NCBI RefSeq assembly: GCF_022655055.1
Contig: NZ_CP093384.1
Location: 558,001 to 622,000 of the forward strand
Direction of reading: 5' to 3'
Source of the DNA: Vagococcus sp. CY52-2
GTDB lineage: Bacteria; Bacillota; Bacilli; Lactobacillales; Vagococcaceae
DNA length: 64,000 bases
In this document: positions 36,789 through 45,329 of the stretch, in pieces
Numbering within the stretch: position 1 is the stretch's first letter
Layout: the number at the start of each line of letters is the position of its first letter
Position numbers and translations under genes: made by a program
Notes under the pieces: generated by a model
Seen by the model: only the letters and a program-made list of their open reading frames with translations
The model's database searches: none
What the model was told of the DNA's origin: nothing

Positions 36789-37153
36789 GTTTTGTGTATA
36801 ATAAATGGTCAAAAGGTATTTTAAATAATAATTGAAAGTACAGATATTAGAAAGTAGATTAGCACCTATTGAGTGACTAATAATAAAGGTTTTAAAATGG
36901 TGGTATTATTTTGATGTAAATTATGAATCGAATTTAAACAAATGATGTATCTTTCTTTATGTTAATGTAGGGAGAAACCAAAATAATTGTTACGTCATAA
37001 AATCGTTCCAATAATCATAAATATTCAGAAAAGTAAAAAAACACATGATGCGTATTGTTTTAATAGTTAACTGATAGGTTGAACTTCTTTTTTAAGGCAG
37101 TGTTCTGTTTTTTTATTTTTTATTTGTTATACTTTAAAAGAAGGGGTGGGCAA
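36789..37153. other. Gene-free region upstream of dnaD
   Basis: About 365 AT-rich bases without a convincing gene. A frame open from 37079 into dnaD has no ribosome binding site. TATACT at 37128-37133 may be the -10 of a dnaD promoter, with only a poor -35. No structured RNA, repeat or recognisable protein remnant was seen. Confidence 0.5.
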
Positions 37154-37858
37154 ATGTTATCACTAGATTATTACTTAAATTCAGGGACAACAACTGTTTC
37201 AAATTTATTGTTTAAATATTATAAAAAAATTGGTATGACGGACTCTGAATTGGTGTTTTATTTACAATTATTACAATGTAGTCAAAAAGGAAATGATTTT
37301 CCAACAATGGATATCATGTCACAATATATGGGCATAACAAATGAAATAGGCTATCAAATGGTTCAACAATTAATGACAAAAGGCGTTTTATCTATTGAAA
37401 CGAGTCGTAATGAATTTGGCAAAACAGAAGATCGCTATGATTTAACGTTAGTCTATGAAAAGATAGAAAATGTTATGAATCAAGAAGCAGTTCAGACAAC
37501 AGAAAAAATTCAAGAAGATAAAAAAGTAAATTTATTTAATAAGTTTGAACAAGAATTTGGTAGATCTTTATCACCAATTGAAATGGAGACTATCCAACAG
37601 TGGCTAAATGAGGATAAATATTCCGTTGAGTTAATTGAATTAGCTCTTCGTGAAGCCATACTAAATCAAGCTTATAGTTTAAAGTATATGGACCGAATTT
37701 TATTAAATTGGGAAAGAAAAAATTTGCATTCTAAACAAGCAATACAAAAGGATCAAAAACAGCGTTTAAAAGAAATAGATGAAAAAAAACTGACAACGAC
37801 TGATGAGAAACTGCCAGAAATACCGATGTATAATTGGCTAAATCCACATGATAAATAG
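37154..37858 (+). CDS. dnaD: DnaD-family replication initiation protein
   Basis: A 234-residue primosomal protein needed with DnaA and DnaB for loading the replicative helicase in Firmicutes. It has an N-terminal winged-helix oligomerisation domain (about 1-95, MTDSELVFYLQLLQ) and a C-terminal DnaD domain (about 130-200) with YSVELIELALREAI and LKYMDRILLNWERK. GGGGTGGG lies just before ATG 37154; the longer frame from 37079 is hydrophobic and unsupported. It is followed 8 bases later by nth, the conserved dnaD-nth pair. Confidence 0.93.
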   Translation: MLSLDYYLNSGTTTVSNLLFKYYKKIGMTDSELVFYLQLLQCSQKGNDFPTMDIMSQYMGITNEIGYQMVQQLMTKGVLSIETSRNEFGKTEDRYDLTLVYEKIENVMNQEAVQTTEKIQEDKKVNLFNKFEQEFGRSLSPIEMETIQQWLNEDKYSVELIELALREAILNQAYSLKYMDRILLNWERKNLHSKQAIQKDQKQRLKEIDEKKLTTTDEKLPEIPMYNWLNPHDK

Positions 37859-37866
37859 GAGAAGAT

Positions 37867-38511
37867 ATGTTATCTAAAAAAAGAACGATAGAAGCCATTG
37901 ATTTGATGAAAGAACTCTATCCAAATGCTAAAGGGGAATTAAATCATGATACCCCATTTCAGTACTTGATTGCAGTGATATTAAGTGCTCAAGCAACAGA
38001 TGTGTCAGTAAATAAAGCGACACCTTTTTTATTTGAGGCATACCCAACAGCAAAAGATTTAGCTAAAGCACCACTAGAAGATGTGATGAGGCGTATTAGA
38101 ACAATTGGACTTTATAAGACAAAAGCTAAAAATATTATTAAAACATCTCAGATGTTAGTTGATAAATTTGATGGAGAAGTTCCTCGTACAAAGAAGGAAT
38201 TAATGAGTTTACCCGGAGTAGGGAGAAAGACAGCCAATGTGGTGGCTGGAGATATATTTAATGTTCCTTCTATAGCAGTTGACACGCATGTCGAACGAGT
38301 TAGTAAACGGTTAAGAATTTGTAAGCAGTCTGCCACAGTTGATGAAGTGGAAGAAACATTGATGAAAAAAGTACCCGAAGAACGTTGGATAGATACTCAT
38401 CATACGATGATTCTATTTGGTCGTTACCACTGTACAGCTAGAAAACCAAAATGTGAAGGATGTTTGTTATTAGATTTATGTGCTGAAGGACAAAAAAATA
38501 TGAAAAAATAA
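37867..38511 (+). CDS. nth: Endonuclease III
   Basis: A DNA glycosylase/AP lyase removing oxidised pyrimidines. The 214 residues contain the helix-hairpin-helix LPGVGRKTANVV with the catalytic lysine, VDTHVERVSKRL with the catalytic aspartate, and the C-terminal 4Fe-4S cysteines (Cys-x6-Cys-x2-Cys-x5-Cys in CTARKPKCEGCLLLDLC). In an operon with dnaD. A very strong hairpin separates it from convergent pbp1A. Confidence 0.96.
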   Translation: MLSKKRTIEAIDLMKELYPNAKGELNHDTPFQYLIAVILSAQATDVSVNKATPFLFEAYPTAKDLAKAPLEDVMRRIRTIGLYKTKAKNIIKTSQMLVDKFDGEVPRTKKELMSLPGVGRKTANVVAGDIFNVPSIAVDTHVERVSKRLRICKQSATVDEVEETLMKKVPEERWIDTHHTMILFGRYHCTARKPKCEGCLLLDLCAEGQKNMKK

Positions 38512-38557
38512 AAATACCTTATAATGATTTTACTTGTAAAATCATTATAAGGTATTT
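38512..38557. terminator. Bidirectional terminator, 22-bp perfect stem
   Basis: Arms 38512-38533 and 38536-38557 are exact complements with only a 2-base loop. It lies between converging nth and pbp1A, with the T/A runs expected for both directions. Confidence 0.88.
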
Positions 38558-38558
38558 A

Positions 38559-40805
38559 TTAATTATTATTATGAGATTGAGAGGTTGTAGGGGAGGATGC
38601 ATTGTTTTCTTCGCTATTATTCGTCTCATTATTTTGACCATCATTGTTATTCTGATTACCGTTATTTTGGTTGTTGTCATTAGTTGTTGGTTTTTCTTTA
38701 GTTGCTTCAGGCGTTTCCTCTTTTTTTTCAGATTTAGTCTCTTCTTTGCTAGCTGAAGGTTTTGTTGCTTTAGATTCTTCTTGTTGATAGTAGTTATAAT
38801 TAGTTACTCCTTCTGATTGTTTATAGTAATTGTAACTTGGTTGAGTTTGTTGTGTGTAACCTTTAACATAAACCTCATTTCCAATTCTTACTACGTTAGA
38901 AGGTTGCTTCCAGTCTGTTGGTTCAATATTTTGGTAAAGATAAGACATAAATTCCCTGTAAATATCCATAGCTAATTGTTGATTATATAAAGTGATGGGT
39001 TGGAAATAATCGTCATATCCTGTCCAAACAGCTAGGGAATATTTTGGTGTATATCCGACAAATGTAATATCCGGACTTCCCTCACCCTTTACTTTGTAAA
39101 GCACATCGTCATCATAATTACTCGTTCCAGTCTTCCCAGCTTGAACCACACCATTTATTTGTGCCTGAGTACCAGTACCACGGTTAATGACATCTTTTAA
39201 CATATCAGTAATGATAAAAGCAGTTGATTCCTTCATTGCACGTTTTCCTTTGGAATCAAAAGATTCTTCAGTTCCATCAGAATATACAACTTTGTTAACA
39301 TAGCTTGGTTCATAATAGATTCCACCATTAGCAAACGCAGCGTATGCTGCTGCAAGTTTTTCAGAAGAAGATTCGAATCCAATAGCAGTTCCTTCATAAA
39401 CTTTATTTGTTAAACCTAAACTTGAAATAAAGTCTTTTGACTTATCATCGCCTACTTCTTTCAACGCTTTTAAAGCAGGAATATTTCTAGAATCAACGAG
39501 AGATTCTCTCATAGTTAAGTTTCCACGATATGAACGATCATAATCGTATACCTCAGTTCCGTCAGAATATTGATAGGGCATATCGGCATAAATTTGACCA
39601 GATCCATAATTTAAATCTTCGATGGTTGGAGCATAAGCTACCAGGGGTTTAGCTGTTGACCCAATATTTCGTTTAGCTGTGACTGCTTTATTATCATTTA
39701 GAGCACCATCACCTAATTTTCGTCCACCAATTTGTGCGCGGACATCACCATTTTTTACATCAATTAAAGTAGCAGTTGCTTGAAATTCATCATCAGGAAA
39801 ATTAATAGCAGATTCATCACTATTTACGAGATTATATAAATAAGTTTGTGCATCTAAATCCATATTTGTATAGATATCTAATCCATCAGTATACACATTT
39901 TTATTTGTTTTTGATTGTACTTCATCAATGACTTGTTTAACGTAGTTATCTGTCACAACTTGCGTGGTAGAATCTTTCTTTAATGGCATTAGACCATCTT
40001 CTACTTTTGTTCCTTTAGCTTCTTCATATTCTTTTTGAGAAATAATTTTATCTTTTAACATCTCACTTAAAACTAAATCACGTCTTTTTTTTGCCATATC
40101 TGGATGAGTGTATGGGTCATAATCAATTGGAGCTTGTGGCATACCAGCTAAAAGAGCATACTGGGCTAATGATAGTTCATCTAGATTTTTATTGAAATAG
40201 TTTTTTGCGGCTGTCTGCATTCCGTATATACCATTTGCCATATAAACTCTGTTAATATAGTAAGTTAGTATTTCATCTTTTGATTTTTTTTGTTCTAATT
40301 TAACTGATAGCCATGCTTCTTGGGCTTTTCGCTTAATTGTTTGATCTTCCTTTTTAGTTGAGAAGAAAGACAGTTTAATTAACTGTTGTGTTAAAGTACT
40401 ACCACCTTGTCGGCTAGTTCCTTTTATGTTTGAAATAGCAGCTCCAGCAATCCGAATAGGGTCAACTCCTTTATGTTTTTCGAAACGTTTATCTTCGATA
40501 GAAATAATGGCTTCTTTTAACATTGGAGGAATTTGATTTGGTTCAATAATTTCACGTTTTTTCTCCCCAATTTCTAAAATCATATCTCCGTTCATCGCAT
40601 AAATTTTTGAAGAACGTGTATCCTCTAATTTTTTATAGTCGAGGGTAGGTGCATCCTTCGCGTAATAAAAGAATAATCCAGCTCCGCCGATGACGGGTAT
40701 AACGATTAGAGCAAGTAAGACAGCTAGGAAAATAAGTATCCCTTTTTTAACATTCCTTTTTTGTCTTTTTTGTGGCTCTTTTTTTCCGTTAAAACTATTT
40801 TTCAT
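38559..40805 (-). CDS. pbp1A: Class A penicillin-binding protein 1A
   Basis: A bifunctional peptidoglycan synthase, 748 residues. It has a cytoplasmic basic N terminus, one membrane helix (about 25-47), a glycosyltransferase domain (EDKRFEKHKGVDP, RQGGSTLTQQLIKLS), and a transpeptidase domain with STAKPL (active serine), SRN and KTGTS. The last ~90 residues form a Lys/Glu then Asn/Gln-rich disordered tail, common in PBP1A of lactic acid bacteria. It overlaps recU by 11 bases; this recU-pbp1A pair is conserved across Firmicutes. Confidence 0.95.
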   Translation of the reverse strand: MKNSFNGKKEPQKRQKRNVKKGILIFLAVLLALIVIPVIGGAGLFFYYAKDAPTLDYKKLEDTRSSKIYAMNGDMILEIGEKKREIIEPNQIPPMLKEAIISIEDKRFEKHKGVDPIRIAGAAISNIKGTSRQGGSTLTQQLIKLSFFSTKKEDQTIKRKAQEAWLSVKLEQKKSKDEILTYYINRVYMANGIYGMQTAAKNYFNKNLDELSLAQYALLAGMPQAPIDYDPYTHPDMAKKRRDLVLSEMLKDKIISQKEYEEAKGTKVEDGLMPLKKDSTTQVVTDNYVKQVIDEVQSKTNKNVYTDGLDIYTNMDLDAQTYLYNLVNSDESAINFPDDEFQATATLIDVKNGDVRAQIGGRKLGDGALNDNKAVTAKRNIGSTAKPLVAYAPTIEDLNYGSGQIYADMPYQYSDGTEVYDYDRSYRGNLTMRESLVDSRNIPALKALKEVGDDKSKDFISSLGLTNKVYEGTAIGFESSSEKLAAAYAAFANGGIYYEPSYVNKVVYSDGTEESFDSKGKRAMKESTAFIITDMLKDVINRGTGTQAQINGVVQAGKTGTSNYDDDVLYKVKGEGSPDITFVGYTPKYSLAVWTGYDDYFQPITLYNQQLAMDIYREFMSYLYQNIEPTDWKQPSNVVRIGNEVYVKGYTQQTQPSYNYYKQSEGVTNYNYYQQEESKATKPSASKEETKSEKKEETPEATKEKPTTNDNNQNNGNQNNNDGQNNETNNSEENNASSPTTSQSHNNN

Positions 40806-41415
40806 AAATAGAATCTCCTTTTAATATATAGTGATCAATAATTGAAAGATAAGGAACAATTGGCGCAACACCTAATTGTATTTCATACCCATAATTTTCT
40901 ATCATTTTTAATGGTAAAGACTTTCGTTGCGTGTCACTATTTTCCCAATAATCAATGACGTGGTTGGCAGAAAGAAAAAAACATCGTTGCAACGAAGAAA
41001 ACCAAATAAGGACAAAAACGATACCATGATGGTTAATACATTGTTTCATATGCTTAATCTGATGTGCATGAAAATTATGAAGTGGAAAAGATGTTTTATT
41101 TTTTGTTTCTTTTGCCTCAAAATCAAGATACCTACCTTTGTAAACACCATTATAATCTGTTGTAGAAGCTTCTCTAAAATAAGCTTCAGTAATAACAGCA
41201 GCACTTCTGTTGGGATAATTAACATGAACAATTTGGATAGGGGTCGGTTTTTTGTGAACAACTGCCATTTCTTTGGATAAATAGTATAAATTGCTTTGAT
41301 TGATGAATTCTTCAAAAGACATGCCACGATTAGAAAAAGATGGTTTTTGCTTTTTTTTTATTTTTTCTTCTTTTTGGTAACGCTTTGGGATACCGTTAGG
41401 GTAATTAATAGTCAA
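40795..41415 (-). CDS. recU: Holliday junction resolvase RecU
   Basis: A 206-residue endonuclease that resolves Holliday junctions and helps chromosome segregation. Conserved segments are NRGMSFEEFINQSN and the nuclease core TDYNGVYKGRYLDFEAKET followed by FPLHNFHAHQ. The operon order recU-pbp1A is the usual one. The start ATG at 41415 has AAGGAG upstream. Divergent from gpsB. Confidence 0.95.
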   Translation of the reverse strand: MTINYPNGIPKRYQKEEKIKKKQKPSFSNRGMSFEEFINQSNLYYLSKEMAVVHKKPTPIQIVHVNYPNRSAAVITEAYFREASTTDYNGVYKGRYLDFEAKETKNKTSFPLHNFHAHQIKHMKQCINHHGIVFVLIWFSSLQRCFFLSANHVIDYWENSDTQRKSLPLKMIENYGYEIQLGVAPIVPYLSIIDHYILKGDSIYEK

Positions 41416-41538
41416 AATACCACACTCCTTTGTTTATTATATCAAACCTTGAAATACAATGAAAAGAAAAACGAAGAATCTTATTAGAATGTTCAACAAA
41501 TTAGTTAAAATTTTAATATTTTTATTAAAACAGTTGTG

Positions 41539-41567
41539 TTACAATATAAAACTGATTATAGTATAAT
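41539..41567 (+). promoter_or_regulatory. Promoter for gpsB
   Basis: TTACAA (41539-41544), exactly 17 bases, TATAAT (41562-41567). This places the transcript start about 95 bases before the GTG start of gpsB and leaves a leader with a small hairpin. Confidence 0.65.
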
Positions 41568-41579
41568 ATGGAGGGAAAT

Positions 41580-41613
41580 ATTTATCTAATCTTTTTCATC
41601 AGATAAATTTTTT
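41580..41613 (+). promoter_or_regulatory. AT-rich hairpin followed by T run in the gpsB leader
   Basis: ATTTATCT (41580-41587) and AGATAAAT (41601-41608) can pair, and six T residues follow. It has the shape of a weak intrinsic terminator lying between promoter and gene, so attenuation is possible; an unimportant chance structure is equally possible given the base composition. Confidence 0.35.
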
Positions 41614-41670
41614 ATAACACTCAGTGATTTAGAAAGTATTTAAAAATGATATGTAGATGAGGTGTAATAA

Positions 41671-42099
41671 GTGACTAAATTAAATTTATCAGCAAAAGAT
41701 ATTTTGCAAAAAGAATTTAAATCAAAAGTTCGTGGTTACGATCCAGTTGAAGTTGACGAATTTTTGGATACCATTATTAAAGATTATGAAACATACAATC
41801 AAGAATTATTAGCATTAAAAGAAGAAAATCATCGTTTGGTTAACAAAGTAGACCAATTAACACAAAGTCAGGCAACGTTATCTCGTATGAAACAAGAAGT
41901 GCCAAATCCATCTTCTGTGACAAATTTTGATATATTAAAACGATTATCTAATTTGGAAAAAGAAGTTTTTGGTAAAAAATTAGAACAACCTTCTAGTTCA
42001 TCTTCTGTTAGTATGAATGAGCAAGCTCGTGAGTCTTTATCTTCAGTTGCTCAAAAATTTTTAGACAATGAAGACTTAGGAGCAACACGTCGGTATTAA
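41671..42099 (+). CDS. gpsB: Cell division regulator GpsB
   Basis: A 142-residue DivIVA-related coiled-coil protein that coordinates PBP1 localisation between division and elongation. The N-terminal membrane/PBP-binding domain contains LSAKDILQKEFKSKVRGYDPVEVDEFLD, followed by a coiled coil (about 35-75), a Ser-rich linker and a short C-terminal trimerisation helix. Translation starts at GTG, with GAGGTG upstream. Its known partner PBP1A is encoded just across the divergent region; rnpB follows, as in Bacillus and Enterococcus. Confidence 0.94.
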   Translation: MTKLNLSAKDILQKEFKSKVRGYDPVEVDEFLDTIIKDYETYNQELLALKEENHRLVNKVDQLTQSQATLSRMKQEVPNPSSVTNFDILKRLSNLEKEVFGKKLEQPSSSSSVSMNEQARESLSSVAQKFLDNEDLGATRRY

Positions 42100-42101
42100 A
42101 A

Positions 42102-42107
42102 TATAAT
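42102..42107 (+). promoter_or_regulatory. -10 element of rnpB
   Basis: TATAAT directly after the gpsB stop, about 8 bases before the predicted 5' end of RNase P RNA. No convincing -35 is seen (TTAGGA at 42076-42081 is 20 bases away). Confidence 0.45.
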
Positions 42108-42110
42108 AAA

Positions 42111-42497
42111 TTGTAATTTTCGGATAATCGCAGTTTACTTTAAGTAAGGTGAGGAAAGTCCATGCTCGCACAGACTGAGATGTCTGTAGTGTTCGTGCTT
42201 AATGAAACCATAAATTAAGGTACTTCTTTTTAAAGAGGTAACGGCAGGAAAAATAGCTAAGGTTTATGCTATGCTAGAGTATCCTTGAAAGTGCCACAGT
42301 GACGAAGTGATTTTAGAAATAAAATCAGTGGAACGGGTAAACCCCTCGAGCGAGCAACCCAAACAATGGTAGGGGCACCTATCCCAAGGAAATGAACTTA
42401 GGGATGGGACAGAAAAATTTCTGTAGACAGATGATTATCGTTGATTAGTGTTACCTGGCAGTAATCAATACAGAACATGGCTTATAGAAAATTACAA
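42111..42497 (+). ncRNA. rnpB: RNase P RNA, bacterial type B
   Basis: The catalytic RNA that removes 5' leaders from tRNA precursors. The conserved GAGGAAAGTCCATGCTCGCAC (P4 side) and ACAGAACATGGCTTATAGA are both present, with GGGTAAACCCC in between. The ends were set by the 11-bp P1 helix: TTGTAATTTTC (42111-42121) with GAAAATTACAA (42487-42497). The arrangement is that of Firmicute type B RNAs. It lies between gpsB and the THUMP methyltransferase and has its own terminator. Confidence 0.95.
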
Positions 42498-42506
42498 CAT
42501 CAGGGT

Positions 42507-42535
42507 GCCTTCCAGTTTGATGGAAGGCTTTTTTT
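42507..42535 (+). terminator. Terminator after rnpB
   Basis: GCCTTCCA (42507-42514) with TGGAAGGC (42521-42528), 6-base loop and seven T residues. Confidence 0.9.
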
Positions 42536-42564
42536 CTAAAATAAAGTTAATTGGAGTTACAAAT

Positions 42565-43722
42565 ATGACAGAATATAAATTAATAGCAACAGCAGCTAGT
42601 GGTATTGAGGCACTTGTTGGACGAGAACTAAGAGATATGGGAATTGAATGTGAGGTAGAAAATGGTAGAGCCATTTTTTATGGAGATATTGAAACCATTG
42701 GTCGAGCAAATTTATGGTTAAGAACAGCAGATAGAATTAAAATTGTTATCGGTGAGTTTGAAGCTAAAACATTTGAATCATTATTCGATCAAGTTAAAGC
42801 CTTGCCTTGGGAAGATTTTTTACCAATGGATGCTAATTTTCCAGTATCAGGAAAATCAATCAAATCAACGTTATTTAGTGTGTCAGATTGCCAAGCTTTG
42901 ACTAAAAAAGCAATTGTTAATCGTTTGAGTGACTATTACTCAAGATATGGTCGCTTACCAGAAACAGGGGCACAATTTCCAATTGAGGTGGCACTTTTAA
43001 AAGATAAAGTGACGTTAACAATTGATACAACGGGGCCAAGTTTGTTTAAGCGTGGTTATCGTCTAGAAAAAGGTGGCGCACCATTAAAAGAAAATATGGC
43101 AGCGGCCATTATTTCTTTAACAACTTGGCGAAAAGATAGACCATTTTATGATCCAGTTTGTGGGTCTGGAACGTTTTGTATTGAGGCAGCTCTAATCGGT
43201 CGAAATATGGCGCCTGGATTTAACCGTGAATTTTTATTTGAAACATGGCCATGGGTAGATGAATCTGTCATGGAAACATTACGAGCTGAAGCGGATGCAC
43301 AAGTTGATTATGAAACAGAATTAGATATTTTAGGGACAGATATTGATCCAAAAATGATTGACATTGCTAAGAAAAATGCGGAAGAAATTGGTTTGGGTGA
43401 AGATATTACCTTTAAACAAATGCAATTGCGTGATTTTACCACAGATAAAGAGTATGGTGTAATCGTTGCTAATCCTCCGTATGGTGAACGTCTAGGAGAA
43501 GAAGATGCGGTAAGAGAATTATATAAACAAATGGGAGACGTTTATCGTCCACTTAAAACGTGGAGTAAATATATCTTAACAAGTGATTTACAGTTTGAAA
43601 GTTTTTACGGGGCAAAAGCCACGAAAAAACGTAAACTATACAATGGCGCGTTACGAACAGATTTATTCCAATACTGGGGAACTCGCCCACCAAGAAAGCC
43701 AAAAAATGAAGGAGCAAACTAA
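42565..43722 (+). CDS. THUMP-domain 23S rRNA guanine-N2 methyltransferase (YpsC/RlmL-like)
   Basis: A 385-residue SAM-dependent RNA methyltransferase. An N-terminal THUMP domain (about 1-160: VGRELRDMGIECEVENGRA) is followed by the catalytic domain with PVCGSGTFCIEAALIGRN (SAM loop) and NPPYGERLG (N-methyltransferase motif). E. coli RlmL modifies G2445; the Firmicute homologue YpsC sits beside gpsB/rnpB, as here. The frame is open upstream through rnpB, but GGAG lies before ATG 42565. Start and function are well supported. Confidence 0.92.
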   Translation: MTEYKLIATAASGIEALVGRELRDMGIECEVENGRAIFYGDIETIGRANLWLRTADRIKIVIGEFEAKTFESLFDQVKALPWEDFLPMDANFPVSGKSIKSTLFSVSDCQALTKKAIVNRLSDYYSRYGRLPETGAQFPIEVALLKDKVTLTIDTTGPSLFKRGYRLEKGGAPLKENMAAAIISLTTWRKDRPFYDPVCGSGTFCIEAALIGRNMAPGFNREFLFETWPWVDESVMETLRAEADAQVDYETELDILGTDIDPKMIDIAKKNAEEIGLGEDITFKQMQLRDFTTDKEYGVIVANPPYGERLGEEDAVRELYKQMGDVYRPLKTWSKYILTSDLQFESFYGAKATKKRKLYNGALRTDLFQYWGTRPPRKPKNEGAN

Positions 43723-43723
43723 T

Positions 43724-45226
43724 ATGAGTCAAGAACAAGAATTTTTAGCTTATTTGAAAGAAATTGCTTTATTAAATGAAGCGGTTGGTCTAGCTGAATG
43801 GGATAGTCAAACAGGTATGCCAGAAAAAGGTGCGTCTTATCGTGCTGAAATGTCTAGTTATTTAGCAGGTATGGCTTTTGATAAATCAACAAATGAGACA
43901 ATGAGAAAATACATGGAGTATTTTTCAGATCATCCAGAAGAATTATCGGATTTTGGGAAACAAGTATTTGAAAAAACAAAAGAGAACTATGATTTAAACA
44001 ATAATATTCCAGCTGATCGTTTTCAAGAGTTTTCTCGTTTACTATCAAATGCTCATAGTGTATGGGTAACAGCTCGTGAGAAACAAGATTTTTCAATTTT
44101 CGAGCCAATTTTAACCGACATTGTAGCAATGACGAAAGAATTCATTCCATTGTGGCGTAAAAATGAAGCCACAGACTACGATGTCTTACTAAATCAATAC
44201 GAACCTGGTATTACAGTTGAAGTATTAGATAATGTATTTGACCAAGTAAAAGAAGGAATTATGTCGATTCGCAAAGAATTAGAAGAAAAAGGGACAGCAC
44301 CTAACACGGATTTTATTAACCGCACAGTGCCAAAAGAAATCCAAAAAAACTTTGTGACACAAGTTGTGGAACAATTAGGCTATGATTTTTCTAGAGGTCG
44401 TTTAGATGATACGGTTCATCCATTTATGTTAAATCTGAATCGTAATGATGCGCGTATTACAACACGTTGGGATGATAATGACTTTATTATGGCAACTTTA
44501 GGTGTGATACATGAAGCAGGTCATGGGATGTATGAACAAAATGTTGATGCCAAATTTGACTACACACCACTTGCAGGTGGAACGTCGATGGGAATTCATG
44601 AGTCACAATCATTGTTTAATGAAATCATCATTGGGGGAAGCCAAGCCTTTTGGTACAAACAATTTGATTTATTAAAACAATTAACTGGTGATACCTTTGC
44701 AGATGTTTCGACTGAAGATTTCTACAAAGGATTGAAATTAACGCAACCAAGTTTAGTGAGAATTGAGTCAGATTCACTCACTTACCCACTTCATATTATT
44801 ATTCGTTATGAAATTGAAAAAATGCTTTTCAATGGCGACTTAGAAGTGAAAGATTTGCCAAAAGTTTGGAATGATAAATATGAAGAATACTTAGGTATTC
44901 GTCCTGGAAATGATACAGAAGGTGTCTTACAAGATGTTCATTGGGCAGGTGGAAGTTTTGGTTACTTCCCATCTTATGCTCTAGGTTATATGTATGCGGC
45001 GCAACTTTATCATGCGATGAACAAAGATATTGATGTAGAAAACGTTTTATCAAGTGATGATTATTCATCCATTAGAGAGTGGTTAACTGAACATATCCAT
45101 CAATATGGAAGCTCAAAAAAACCAACTGAACTAATAGTTGAAGCCACTGGAGAAAATTTAAATCCACAATACTTGATTGATTATATGCGTGATTTATATT
45201 TCAACGTTTATGAAATTGAAGCATAA
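43724..45226 (+). CDS. Carboxypeptidase, M32 family
   Basis: A 500-residue zinc metallocarboxypeptidase of the thermostable carboxypeptidase 1 (Taq) family. The metal site HEAGHGMYEQN (HExxH form) is near residue 265, and HESQSLFNE supplies the third ligand region; IRPGNDTEGVLQDVHW is a family motif. It releases C-terminal residues from peptides in the cytoplasm. The frame extends upstream inside the methyltransferase gene, but GAAGGAG and ATG 43724 (MSQEQEF) mark the start, one base after the previous stop. Confidence 0.94.
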   Translation: MSQEQEFLAYLKEIALLNEAVGLAEWDSQTGMPEKGASYRAEMSSYLAGMAFDKSTNETMRKYMEYFSDHPEELSDFGKQVFEKTKENYDLNNNIPADRFQEFSRLLSNAHSVWVTAREKQDFSIFEPILTDIVAMTKEFIPLWRKNEATDYDVLLNQYEPGITVEVLDNVFDQVKEGIMSIRKELEEKGTAPNTDFINRTVPKEIQKNFVTQVVEQLGYDFSRGRLDDTVHPFMLNLNRNDARITTRWDDNDFIMATLGVIHEAGHGMYEQNVDAKFDYTPLAGGTSMGIHESQSLFNEIIIGGSQAFWYKQFDLLKQLTGDTFADVSTEDFYKGLKLTQPSLVRIESDSLTYPLHIIIRYEIEKMLFNGDLEVKDLPKVWNDKYEEYLGIRPGNDTEGVLQDVHWAGGSFGYFPSYALGYMYAAQLYHAMNKDIDVENVLSSDDYSSIREWLTEHIHQYGSSKKPTELIVEATGENLNPQYLIDYMRDLYFNVYEIEA

Positions 45227-45232
45227 ATTTTT

Positions 45233-45263
45233 AAAAGTTACAGATGATTCTGTAACTTTTTTT
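45233..45263 (+). terminator. Terminator after the M32 carboxypeptidase
   Basis: AAAAGTTACAGA (45233-45244) with TCTGTAACTTTT (45249-45260), plus T tail. Confidence 0.88.
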
Positions 45264-45264
45264 G

Positions 45265-45293
45265 TTGAGAAAGTGTAGGGCAAAGGGTACAAT
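45265..45293 (+). promoter_or_regulatory. Promoter for ktrB
   Basis: TTGAGA (45265-45270), 17 bases, TACAAT (45288-45293), about 37 bases before the ATG of ktrB. No ydaO-type or other riboswitch is present in the short leader. Confidence 0.6.
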
Positions 45294-45329
45294 AAGTCAA
45301 TATGATTAGTTTAGAGGAGAACATATTAC

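Noticed and set aside
36789-37153. Possible hidden gene or RNA before dnaD
   Set aside because: All frames are short or lack ribosome binding sites, and I found no inverted repeats beyond the fabK terminator.
38571-38756. Plus-strand hydrophobic frame inside pbp1A
   Set aside because: It is the antisense reading of the Asn/Gln-rich PBP1A tail; low-complexity codons create the open frame.
44829-45068. Minus-strand 79-codon frame within the M32 carboxypeptidase
   Set aside because: Antisense shadow of a conserved enzyme; no start signal and His/Leu-rich composition typical of such shadows.
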